Below, in pieces: positions 8,873 to 18,914 of a stretch of 28,519 nucleotides of DNA. The stretch lies in contig FTLJ01001374.1 in assembly GCA_900155495.1 (NCBI GenBank), positions 1 to 28,519 of the forward strand. Reading direction: 5' to 3'. This DNA comes from Porogramme epimiltina. Taxonomy: Eukaryota; Basidiomycota; Agaricomycetes; Polyporales; Polyporaceae. A program made the translations under genes and the position numbers. Numbering within the stretch: position 1 is the stretch's first letter; each line of letters starts with the position of its first letter. The notes under the pieces were generated by a model. That model saw only the letters and a program-made list of their open reading frames with translations. It was not told the origin of the DNA and did not search any database.

Positions 8873-9299
8873 TGGTACTGTACCGCGAGCCTCTCCGGAC
8901 AAATTCGGACGGCACTCGCCGGGTGGCTCCTCCTAGGCGTCACAGTCGCTTACACACCGGGAGTTCCAAAATTTTCGGTCCCCTGAAACGGATAACGGGA
9001 AGGGAATAGACAACTAGATTTTCCGTACATCATTATGTGAGTACCGGAAATTAAAATAACATTGGACCCAGAAAGGATGCTACGAACATATCTTTCCGGT
9101 TCCCATTCTCGTGACCTCAAAATTTCCATATCTGGGGGCCACAGAACATAAAGATCCCATCATGTTTCTACAGATTCGAAAAAGTAGAGAACCTTATCCC
9201 GTTTTGGAATCCCTATATTATGATGTTTTCTAATACTTTTTGAGGCCCAATTTAATGGCTTTTATTGAATGACGTCATAAAAAGAGTTCTTCAAGGGAA
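8873..9299. other. AT-rich spacer without recognised genes
   Basis: Base composition drops sharply from the GC-rich repeats on both sides (T- and A-rich runs around 9120-9290). No coding signal was seen. Confidence 0.45.
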
Positions 9300-9431
9300 A
9301 TGCGCCCACTCATCGCCCACTAATTGCCCGCTTATCGCCCGCTTATCGCCCGCTTATCGCCCGCTCATCGCCCACTGTCGAGCACTCATCGCCCACTGTC
9401 GAGCACTCATCGCCCACTGTCGAGCACTCCC
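9300..9431. repeat. Minisatellite of ATCGCCCACT/CGCCCGCTT units
   Basis: Three to four 11-12 bp units (CGCCCGCTTAT) are followed by three 21-bp units (TCATCGCCCACTGTCGAGCAC). A shorter run of the same TCGCCCACT motif occurs at 24600-24633. It lies immediately upstream of the ATG at 9457 and may sit in that gene's promoter. Confidence 0.85.
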
Positions 9432-9456
9432 TCTGCCACTCGTTTGTTCTGTTGCC

Positions 9457-10147
9457 ATGGAACATCTGGATGCAGAGCTTCTTTTGCATCTGTTAGCTCT
9501 GTATGAAAGCCAAGATCCACTTGACGACTCTCACCAAGCAGGCCTTGTGCGGTCGCTTATCACGGCCTCCGTGGTCTCTGCGCGTGGCGCGCTAGCGGTC
9601 GCGGGAACACGGGTGGATGAAGGTCTCCCAAACTTCAAGGAAACTGAAGATGCGTTTGACCATGCCATCAGCGACGTTATTGACAACTTCAAGTTCTGGC
9701 TCCGGCCCTGCTCCCCTCCCCCAGAGTTCATCGCACAGTCACACACAAGCGCGCTGGGCGGTGGAGCGGAGGCCACTCCGGCCCAGGAGGATTATGGCGC
9801 GAAGCCTACTCAAGCACAAGAGGGCTATGAAAAGGAGAATCACACCTCCAGCGCTCCACTTCGAGGCGTGGCACGAGGGGAGCGCCGAGGATGGGTATAT
9901 CATACAGCTAGACCTACCTGTCGCGGGTCCCTATATACCCGCGGGGTCTGGCCGGCCCGATGGTACCATGAGGTACGCCTCCCTCGTCTCATGTCATCGC
10001 TTGTAGAGTCGTACGCTGCCACCCACACTCTGTTTTTTGTGAGCGGGTGCCGGTACCACTGTCTATACGATCACGATCTACCATCTAGTTCTTGCCCAGA
10101 ACACACCTGCGTGTGCGGACTGTATTAACTCACTCCTCCGCATGTAG
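9457..10147 (+). CDS. Hypothetical protein, about four exons
   Basis: The ATG at 9457 is in good context (GCCATGG). A phase-consistent model has exons 9457-9692, 9739-9972, 10007-10038 and 10089-10147, giving about 186 aa. Exon 1 encodes an acidic helical stretch (HLDAELLLHLLALYESQD ... ISDVIDNFKFW). Exon 2 includes a basic segment and then ALHFEAWHEGSAEDGYIIQ. The last exons read CHPHSVF and AQNTPACADCIN, with a pair of CxxC-like cysteines. The first intron has a weak donor (GTTCTG) and could instead be a frameshift, which would make this a pseudogene. A following open stretch (to about 10262) may be another exon. No family was recognised. Confidence 0.4.
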
Positions 10148-10807
10148 CACGTCTAGTGGCCTCATCAAATCGATGCGCCCCGGGACCCTCGATCTGTGCG
10201 ACCTGTACGGCGAGGCGGCACCCTCAGCGACACCCCGGCTCTACGGGCGTTGGGGAGATCAGGTACGCCACGCGTCTGAATGGCGCACATGATCGTTTTA
10301 CTGATGATCAAAGACTATGAGACGTATGGACTAGAAAGAGACCAAAATACAGAGATCATGCCGTCTTCTTGGAGGGTGCGCGAAGCAAATCCGGGCCTAG
10401 AGTAATGGTGAAGCGCACGCCCATTGTATGCTGTAGTTTTTCGATTGTCGTGTACTTTTGTGCTGTATAGCAGAGTCGCGGAAGTCACACAGCTTCATAC
10501 ATCCCATAGTAAGCTCGCGCCGGATGCTCCAAATTTCCATCCAAAAGTGACTGCGCCACGATGGCGCAGACGACCTGTGCGCATTCTTCCAATAGAGGTA
10601 TCTAACCTCTAAAGCCCTTGTTAGTACGTAACCTTCGGACGATATGCATGCTAGGTATCTTTCTATACAATAATAATCTGCATCTCGTTATTTCGCAACC
10701 TTACGTGACGACAGTATCCGGAGAGAGCGATTGTGGCACAACGCGGGCCGCGGGGACGTGCACATGTGCTAGGTTGGCGCTTTAGTGCGACGCGATCACC
10801 GCCAGAG
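10148..10807. other. Unassigned sequence
   Basis: The first about 115 bp could hold a last exon of the preceding gene (LDLCDLYGEAAPSATPRLYG). The rest shows only short open frames and nothing recognisable. Confidence 0.4.
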
Positions 10808-10839
10808 TCAAGAAAAAATATATTTGTGGATTCCATTAA

Positions 10840-11265
10840 GTACAGGTGTGGGACTCAGGAGGAGAAGAGGAGAGGTATAGTAATAGTGCGATAGAAGGGT
10901 AAAATAGCTAGGAGGAAAAGCAAGGGTGTGAGAGTGATGTGATATGGGAAAGGGTGTATGGAGAGCATGCATGAAGATGAGCAGACTACTAAGAGGGTTT
11001 GGTAGGAAGTGGGAAGGTATGAGTGGAGTAAGGAGGTAAAGGAGCAATAGGAGTCAGAAAAGATGAGACCATGAGTGGCTCAGGGAGATGGTGCTGAGGG
11101 GGGTGAGCTGCAGGAGACAAACGAGACAAAAGAGACGTGGAAGTCATGTAGGTAAGTAGTACCATGGATGAGACAGTACTCTGGAGGCGAGGGGACATAA
11201 AGAGGAGGGGGGATGAAAGACAGGAAGTGGAGGCAAGAAAGCGACGTAGGAGGAGATGTGAACCC
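10840..11265 (+). other. Strongly purine-biased tract
   Basis: For over 400 bp the plus strand is dominated by G and A (runs such as AGGAGGAGAAGAGGAGAGG), so the minus strand is a polypyrimidine tract. Long CT-rich strands are common in fungal promoters and leaders. No minus-strand gene start lies just downstream, so its role is unclear. Confidence 0.6.
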
Positions 11266-11367
11266 TAAAGTAGCTCTAGTCTAATAACTTTAGAGTTCAT
11301 AGCGGGAGCAGGGGGACAGACATGAACGAGAACAAAACCACAAGCACAAACGAGTGTTGAATACAAT

Positions 11368-11988
11368 CTAAGCCCTCCCAAACCGTTTCGCCTTAGCATC
11401 TTTCCTCGCCTTCTTTTGCGCCGCCTTCTTCATTGCCTTAGTCTGGCGATTCAGAAGCTCCGGCGGCGGCGCTTCTGAAAGCTCGAAGATAATAGTGTAG
11501 AGTCTTTCGAGACCCCCAACCATGTCTACTAGAGGACGAAGTTGGTGGCGGACCCTTGAAATGGCATTAGCCTATAAGTACGAGCTGAGAGTATCCACTT
11601 GCCAGCTGATCTCACGAACATTCAGTTGGTGTGAATACTTTGACACAATCAGTCAGTTGCTGAAATAATGAATATAAAACAACGTACCTCATAAAGAGTC
11701 AGACCCACAGGTTCTCTGCAGCCGAAGATACTTGTCGAATAGAAGTAGTATACGCGACTAGGAGGGGGGCCATCACGGCGCCATCCGCCGAGGCCCTTTT
11801 CAACCATCTGCAAAAAAGATCAGATACGGACTAGAGTGAAAAGAGAGACGTACCCGATAGAGGGCTTCGGGACGAAAGGTTCGGCCACTACCGGGAGTGC
11901 TGAATATGATATCAAGAACCTGGAAATGTAAGATGAAAGCCACCGTGCCAGATGATACATAACACACCTCGCGATAGGTCTTGTCCAT
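11368..11988 (-). CDS. Small conserved-looking hypothetical protein, four phase-0 exons
   Basis: The exons are 11988-11968, 11919-11854, 11807-11688 and 11571-11368. All three introns (48, 46 and 116 bp) are GT-AG and phase 0, giving 136 aa that starts MDKTYRE. The body includes IIFSTPGSGRTFRPEALYR, GGWRRDGPPPSRVYYFYST and LRPLVDMVGGLERLYTIIF. The C-terminus is very basic (KKAAQKKARKDAKAKRFGRA), suggesting nuclear or nucleic-acid contact, which is inference. A good acceptor (TTGTAG) lies directly before the ATG, so the true start may be in an upstream exon not identified here. No family was recognised. The run of clean splice sites makes it a credible gene. Confidence 0.65.
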
Positions 11989-13497
11989 CTACAACAGTAG
12001 ATAAATGAGAACAGTTAGCACGGTGACGACTACAGGCAGAGAATGAGGGTATAATAGGCTTGCAGTACAAAGGCAATGACAACAATAACGTCACAACTCG
12101 GTGCGTGGCTGGAAAAAGCAGAGTGACAACAACGGACAGTGAAGAAAAGATTGGACATAACGGAAACAAAACAATGGGAGGTAACAACGCAGACCCGGGG
12201 CTCGGCCCCCGCCGCACTCGTTGCTGAGCGGTGCTCAATTGAACACAGGTGTGAATGGAGCACGCGACGTGCGGGGCTATCTGTGTAGCACGCGACACGC
12301 GGCCGCCGGCGGGACGGTCTGCGGTGACGGTATGACTCGGGGCGCACCGCGGACAGCAGTTAGGTGTGCCGCCACCGCGCAATCGGCCGTGAGGAATGGA
12401 GATCGGGAGGGGGGACGATGCTTGCGATAGAAGGGCGGACAGGGATTCATACACGGCCCAACACTTACTGAGTACTCCATTGTGGCGTGCGTGGTGTGAT
12501 GCGGGCGGGCAGACGACAGTAAAGACAATGAGGGCAGAGTTGGGGGGAGTTGGGGGGATGAGTGGAGAGAGGGGGTGGCGACAGGTGGGGAGAGGATATA
12601 TAAGCGGGGTGAAGAAGATGCTGCAGCAGAGAACCCTCGGAACTGTAGCAGCGAAGGCTGGGACCTGCGGTAAGGCCCTGCGGTAAGGCCCTGCGGTCTG
12701 CGGTAATGAGTCAAGGCAGGCCGAGAACAAGAAGCCCTCGGGTGAAACCTTGTTGGTTCCGCCTTGATAAGTCGATGCGTGATTATGCGAGCAAACGAAA
12801 GCTACACGAGTTCCACATTTAACGTTTGGTAGAAGGATGACTATAAATGGACAGCTGTGACTCGCCACCGTGGTAGCCATTTTCAGACTCTATCTCGTGT
12901 CGCGATCGCGCATTCTTTGCCCCCGCCATGTCATCTTTCGCGGATCGTCTTAGTTGCACGCTACTCCCAATAAATTTAATGGCCGATGGTCATCACACGA
13001 AGGGAGCCATAGACGCGGCGGTGTGCCGGGACCGGGTGATATTATTTATGTACAGCGATTCGGGTGGAGGGACGTAGGGACGTAGCTCGCCGGAACGGTA
13101 CGAATGATTAGTGAAGGTGTGTTTGAGGGCGGGTGAACAGGTGAGCGTGAAGGCGAAAGCGCGAGAGGCGAGTCTAGGGGGTGAAGTTGGAATGAGATGG
13201 TGGCGAAATGTAGCTACGTTTTTGGTACATTCGGATGCGGCGGGATCAACCCCGCGGTACAACAAGTCTCCCGCGGCACCATGTAATCCACGTGACTTCA
13301 GACATCGTCGACACTAGTGGACGTATTCGCCTCAACGCCCACACTGGGCGGGCCCATGGGGATCCGTTCCGACCTTCGCCGGTGTTCGGGGTATGCAGTC
13401 ACCTGCCCGTCATGATTGTTCTGCGGCGAACGAAGTCGCGGAAGGCCGTTGGAGCGTGCTGCAGCAGAATGAGCGCCCGCCAAAACGACGGGCGCAT
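11989..13497. other. Intergenic region with a TATA-like site
   Basis: GC-rich, with long overlapping frames on both strands that look non-coding. A TATA-like word (GATATATAAG) at about 12594-12603 is the clearest promoter signal, reading to the plus strand. Short direct repeats of CCTGCGGTAAGG occur near 12663-12705. No gene could be supported. Confidence 0.4.
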
Positions 13498-13918
13498 GAG
13501 GGGCGGGCAGCGGGATGCATTCCATCCGGGGGGCTGGGGGTGGGGTGAAGACTGCACGAGGGGCGAGAGGCGAGGTGAAGGGCGCATAGACGGTGGCGAG
13601 AGGCGGGGAGAAAGAAATATGAGGAGTGGGCAGCGGGACGCATTCCATACGGGGGGCCGGCGGCGGGGTGAAGGACGCCCGAGGAGTGGAGATGGACACA
13701 TTAGAGGCGGGGAGTGGGACGCATTCCATACGGGGGGCCGGCGGCGGGGTGAAGGACGCCCGAGGAGCGAGCGGCGTAGAGAAGGACACATTGGAGGCGG
13801 GGAGCGGGACACACTCCATACGGGGGGGTAGGCGGCGGGGTGAGGGACCGACGAGCAGTGGGAGGCGCTGCGAAAGATACATTGAGGGCGGGCAGCGGGA
13901 TGCATTCTATGTGTTACC
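13498..13918. repeat. Minisatellite with 81-123 bp units
   Basis: Five imperfect units carry GGGACGCATTCCATACGGGG or a variant, with GCATTCCAT (or its variant) starting at 13517, 13640, 13721, 13811 and about 13902. The spacings are 123, 81, 90 and 91 bp. Units also contain CGGCGGGGTGAAGGACGCCC. Both strands are open across the array because of its composition. Three spacings are multiples of three, so a repetitive peptide cannot be excluded, but there are no other coding signs. Confidence 0.85.
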
Positions 13919-15295
13919 TACCTGCAGCCTGTCCAATATGTTCGCGGGGTCTATGCAAGGAATTGTTGGGCATTTTGAGGAGATTTAAGAGCGGATATTG
14001 AGATGGAGATGAGATGGAGAAGAAAGAGTCGTAGGTAATACGCAAAAGTAGACGCCGGCTCGATAAAAGGAGTGAGGGAATGCGGAAGCTCCTGAGAACG
14101 AGAAGAAAGCGCGAGAGCATTTGTTAATAACATCAGAAGAAGGGCGGACATGGGAGCATCTGGCATGAGGGTTGGGGTGGTAGGCCGTACGAAACTAATG
14201 AGCCTCCAACTTGAGGAGACGCGGCATTCGCACAGTGCGGGGCATGTTGAGGCGTGAGGCCAATGGGTTTTGAGAGTGTTGCTGGAATCTGGCTGGCGAC
14301 GTATAGCATTCCTTCTCTCGTACATAAGGCGATGAGATTTTGCTCTGGTCGAGGGTTGGTGGGTGCATGACGTCACTTGTCCACTTGTGGTGTCTCGTTA
14401 CGTAACGCGTTGTGCACGCAAGGTGCCCATCGGGCAGTTCTGGTATGTGCGGGCTGTAGGATGAATGCGTGCGATACACCGTTGCTTCCCATGTAAACTT
14501 GCAGTGACGCGCTGCGCATGAATGTGTCGTGTATTGTTATATTCCTGGGCTACGAATTCCTGGGCTACGAAGTAGAACAGGTGCATAATCACGCCTGTAG
14601 TTACTGTCACATCACCCCCTATCATCTCGTTTTGATCCAGAGATCACAGGAGTCACAACTCCTCCGCGGTGCTTCGTCATATGATCACGTGCGGTGTTGT
14701 TGAAATATTTGGTTGTGCTTAGCTCTGGTGGGTAGGCAAACGTTTCAAGTTCCCCACCGCACAGGCACGACTCCGTTGCTCTCGGCTTCCTCTTGGTGGC
14801 GGGGGGTCTGGGGCGTTACAGCTGAGATACGATTCGGCGTACCGGCGGGGTGCTAGGTTATACGTTACAGGCACAGGAGGCGCCCATTTTGGAAGCCCCG
14901 ACGCCTGAAATTGGGGCATCGTGCCGCCGCCGGAGGCGGCGACCCCAGCGGTTACCCATTACACACCGCTATGGTCTTTATGTACGTACTTACCAGCACA
15001 TACTTGTAGTGCCTTGTAATCCGGCATACGTAGTCCAGGTCTGCCCGGAGGGCCTTGCTATGAAGATAAGTTGTGACAGATAGTGATGCCTGGTTGGAAG
15101 TCGGTTCCTAGGTGAAGTTGATGCCCGTTCGGTTTCCTACGTTATGTGCCCCGCGGTAGGACGGGTGAGATGATGCTGTGGAGGATTTACTGGACACATT
15201 TTGCACGCGGATAATCTCAATCTGGAGTAGGGAGCAATGCGTGCTAGCTATCGTGAGCGAAGATAGAATTACACAGACGATACACGGGTCCTATT
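13919..15295. other. Intergenic region
   Basis: No gene recognised. Small features are a 14-15 bp tandem duplication (TTCCTGGGCTACGAA twice, about 14541-14571) and a GC-rich hairpin (GCCGCCGCCGGAGGCGGC, about 14921-14940). The last few hundred bases are presumably the 3' flank of the 915-aa gene. Confidence 0.45.
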
Positions 15296-18097
15296 TCAAC
15301 CAGTAACTAAGGGTACCTGTAGAACGTCCCGTAGAAACTTATCACTGGCATCGGCGACGGCGAGCCTCATTTTACGAGAACCTTTGAAGCACATAATCTT
15401 GTTGCGCCAGGTACCTCCGCTATAAGGCTCTTCCTGTGAAGTACGAACGGCATGGAGACGTTTCTTGAACCATTCTTCACAGAATTGCGTCCAATACCCA
15501 GCATTCATACCAGAATGTCCCCACTGCGGGGGTCTGGGCCACCAAGAGAAGTATACCGGGTCCTTGTGACCCGACTCTGTGGATATATCGGTACCTGTCA
15601 ATGGACAGGGAAGCGAATTACACGTACCAGCAATTTTATATGTACCACATATAATGTCGATTTCTTGATTTGTCAAGGAATCACTACAGTATGTTCGCCC
15701 GTGTTGAGTGCGGACTTCACCGTGCAGCTGAATATCAGATGAGGGCCCCTCCCGGACTTTCTCCAAGACATCTTCCCCGAGAATCTCCAAGGCTAAACGC
15801 CAAACAATCCCACCACAAAGGATCGCGGCGCGTTGGACTCGCGGAGTAGAGAGCAGCTCATGAGCCCGTTCTTCATACCACCGGTAGTCCAATTTGGATG
15901 CCTTGAAAGAAGGGAGTCGCCATCCTATACATCCATCATCGGAGAACATCCTAATGACGCCGGGTGGGGGCAGTTCTGGGTAAGGATCATACATGGTTCG
16001 GAATGGAATACCTCGTTGTGCGAGGAAACTGACGGCAGAGGGGCGACACGACAGGTTACGACGACGAATGAGTTCTACAGCTGTCGTTGCGTCGACGAGT
16101 ACTTCGAACCAGCAGGGATCTTCACCAGTGTAGCGAACGGCGTAACAAAGCGGGTCCTGAATGCCCCACTTAGTGATATCTAGCAACTCGTTCCGACACT
16201 TAGGGAGAGCAAGGTGTCGTGAGGAGCGGCGATCAAGGTCCCACACCAAGGGAGCTGTATCGTCGTGGTCTGTCTGCCCTGTGAGGATGGCGATGAAAGC
16301 GCTGACTGTGCGCTGGGGGAAGTCACGCGCGCCACCGAGAGTAAGACCGAAGTACTTTTGGATAGTTTCCGCGTGATTGATCGTGTAAACACTTGATCTT
16401 TCCTGATCCCCCGAAGTAGATAATTCTTCCAGGATTCCATACCGGTAGAAGAAGATGTCTACGGTCCGTTCCAGGTACGGTTCGTATCCCTCGTCCTCAG
16501 AATTTGTCTCGTAAAGTTGTCTCAGCTCGGAGGAAACGCTGTCTGCCGAAGTACTGGGTTGGGTTGTTGAATCGGCTCTACGAGAGGGCTGAGGGGTAGA
16601 GCAGTGGTCGTCGTCGAGGGAAAGGGAGGAGTAGCTCCAGAGTTCTGCCTCGTCCCGGGCCCCTTCCAACATTTCCCCGTATATGTCCCACTCATTGCGC
16701 CACGCGTCATAGTGTTTGGAGTTGTTTGGGTACTGCTCCCACACCTCACCAGTTTTGCGGTGGCCCACAAGTGTCCGGTAAGGGAGGGAAAGAAGCGACC
16801 AGTGAACGGTCGGATCAACGTCTCCTACTGTCGTCCAAAGGTATACCTGTGTATGACTATGACGCGTGGGACGACTGAACTTGGCGGCAACTGAGTCTCG
16901 AGTAAGACGTTGGGCCTTCTTCGACTGTGTCTCAACACGTGCCCACTCAGCGGCTTGAGTGGCTCGACGGTCTTGGAAGTCTTTGAATGATTCTCCAGGG
17001 CGTTGGCCTTGCCCATGGGGTGCAGATTCCACTGGGGCCTCGTCCATGCCGGGACCGGGAGTAGAGGAACCAGAGCTACTCTCAGTCGAGATCTCCTCCC
17101 AACGAAAGCTGTTCTGAGGGTTCACAATACGTGTGCGGCCACGATGATCTTGATGGAGACATTCAATTTTCGACACAGGGACATCTGGCGCATTATCTGT
17201 ATATGGGCGGTACGGGCGAAGGAAGGGATGATTCGAGACAATTCGCTCCCAAGATTTCCAATGGTCTTCCTCCTTGACGCGGGGCCAGTAGACGTAGACA
17301 GGGAGGTTTGCTCGGATCATGCAAGGGACATGATTCACCCATTCTGTGAAGCCTGATGGATTGATAAAAGCCCCAACGCGGAGTCCCGGTGAGAGGTCAG
17401 CGATTAGGGATTGGCTCAGCTCGTCGATCCAGGTGTACGAGACACCTGCATCCATAAGGATCTTCTGCCAATGAGGAGGCGACCGGGATGATGGTGTAGA
17501 ATCCGGTAACAGGGTTGTCAGAGCAATCGCCAAGCTGCAGCGCGCGGCGAGGAGCAAGAGAGCATCACGTGACTTCAAGAGGCCCCGATGAGCAGCCTCC
17601 GGGGTATGGTGACAGTTCAAGTAGCCCATCCGCCGAGGAAGAGGCCAGTGGGAGTCAGGGGGGAAATGCGCTTCGGTTAGGGGTCGTGTTTTTTGGAACA
17701 GGATGTTGCATGTATATAGGAGGGCGTCCTCTAGTTGGCTCCAACGGTCACAGACGCGAGCTTCTACAACCCACCAACCGCTGATCTGCGTAATTGGAGG
17801 GTTGTGGTGATCGACACGTAACCGGGCGAAGAAGCGGTCGACTTCGTGTGAACGTCGAAGCATGTATGCCATTTCTGGAGCGCGATTGACTGCCCACAGA
17901 GCCTTGCGTAAATCACGTGAATCTAGCGTTTCGTCTGGATTGTGAACGGGAATTCCGGGTAGCCATTCGACGGAAGAGTGATTGATGACTGTGAAGTCTT
18001 GGCCCAAGAACCTGAACATACGGCATGGTCTGGAAGTTTAGCGATTAGCTATGTCAGACGTTTTCTGCACACACTATACTCACGAGGCATCAGACAT
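15296..18097 (-). CDS. Large hypothetical protein of an Agaricomycete-expanded family, two exons
   Basis: Exon 1 (18097-18084) encodes MSDAS; a 54-bp GT-AG intron (18083-18030) joins it in phase to a 2.7-kb exon (18029-15296), giving 915 aa with no interruption. The N-terminal half contains SVEWLPGIPVHN, a Trp-rich stretch (ISGWWVVEARVCDRWSQLED) and WVNHVPCMIRANLPVYVYWP. The middle holds a charged helical segment (FKDFQDRRATQAAEWARVE), then AQRLTRD, then QVYLWTT and YDAWRNEWDIYGEM. The C-terminus ends SWWPRPPQWGHSGMNAGYW. This motif order matches large uncharacterised protein families that I recall being highly multicopy in mushroom genomes, often near transposons. No catalytic domain, signal peptide or membrane segment is evident. 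Its function is unknown. The 14-exon gene upstream is in the same direction. Confidence 0.82.
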
Positions 18098-18914
18098 CTC
18101 CTTGACAATGTTTAATCTGGTAGAATGATTGAACTGCTGGCGATACCACAGTGTCAGTCCAATGCATCATGCGAAGCTGTAGTAGAGACATACGGTGTAG
18201 ATTAACGCTCAACTGTATGTGAGAGCTTCAAGGGCGTGTCGAAGTGAACCTGATGCAGTCAGGGCGAAATTGATGTTATCTGCAGTGGAAACGCGGGAGG
18301 GGGGAAGAGCGCGTGAAACGCCACTCAATGGTACGGAGATGGGCAAGCAGGCGTCCGTAAAGGGCGCGGGTGGAAGACCCGGTTCGTCCGAAGTAGCACT
18401 CCGGGGGGTGATGGTAGAGCGTGGTGAACACTGCCCAAAGTTCGGTAGTCTCAGTGCTGCCAAGACGTTGCCAATGCCCAATTTGCAGCGGAGCTAGCAG
18501 TCGGGAGACTAATATTGAAGGCACCAACGTTGAACTGCGGTCGTGGAGCAGAAGAGCGTGATGAACACCGCTCAGATATGAGATGTGCCGAAGATAAAGC
18601 CTAGACAGAGGGGTGAATGCCGGGATAACTAGTAGTGAGGAAGGGTTGAGCACGGCGACTTTATCAACAAAAGCAAAACACAGTCGCGCAATGGGCGCCT
18701 CCCACGTCACCGGGCGCTTATATAACCATACAAACGGGCCTATCGGCGTCATCGTCAGTGGCGGAAACGTCGTATGATGCACTTGCAGTCGGTCAATACT
18801 ATATACATAGGGGTGATACGTGGGCTCGATGGTAAACTGTCCAAGATACACAAGGGAAATCGAGGAAAATCATACACGCCGTACTACTATTGTCTACCAG
18901 TGTCCGCCGAGTTG
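18098..18914 (-). promoter_or_regulatory. Upstream region of the 915-aa gene, with TATA-like site and uncertain ORF
   Basis: A TATA-like word (TATATAA, about 18718-18724) is followed on the minus strand by a pyrimidine-rich stretch, about 620 bp before the ATG at 18097. The same interval holds a 191-codon minus-strand frame (18851-18276) that lacks an ATG at its left end and has a Leu/Arg/His/Pro-rich, Lys-poor composition. I read the interval as promoter and leader. The frame could instead be an eroded gene, because the following stretch in another frame also looks coding (FALTASGSLRHALEALTYS, ending 18209). Confidence 0.4.

Noticed and set aside
11912..12880. 322-codon minus-strand open frame with an ATG start
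   Set aside because: It overlaps the clean exons of the 136-aa gene in another frame and has a low-complexity Ser/Pro/Cys composition. It looks like upstream non-coding sequence.
13298..13882. 194-codon minus-strand repeat protein
   Set aside because: Open frames on both strands follow from the GC-rich minisatellite; no start context or flanking exons were found.
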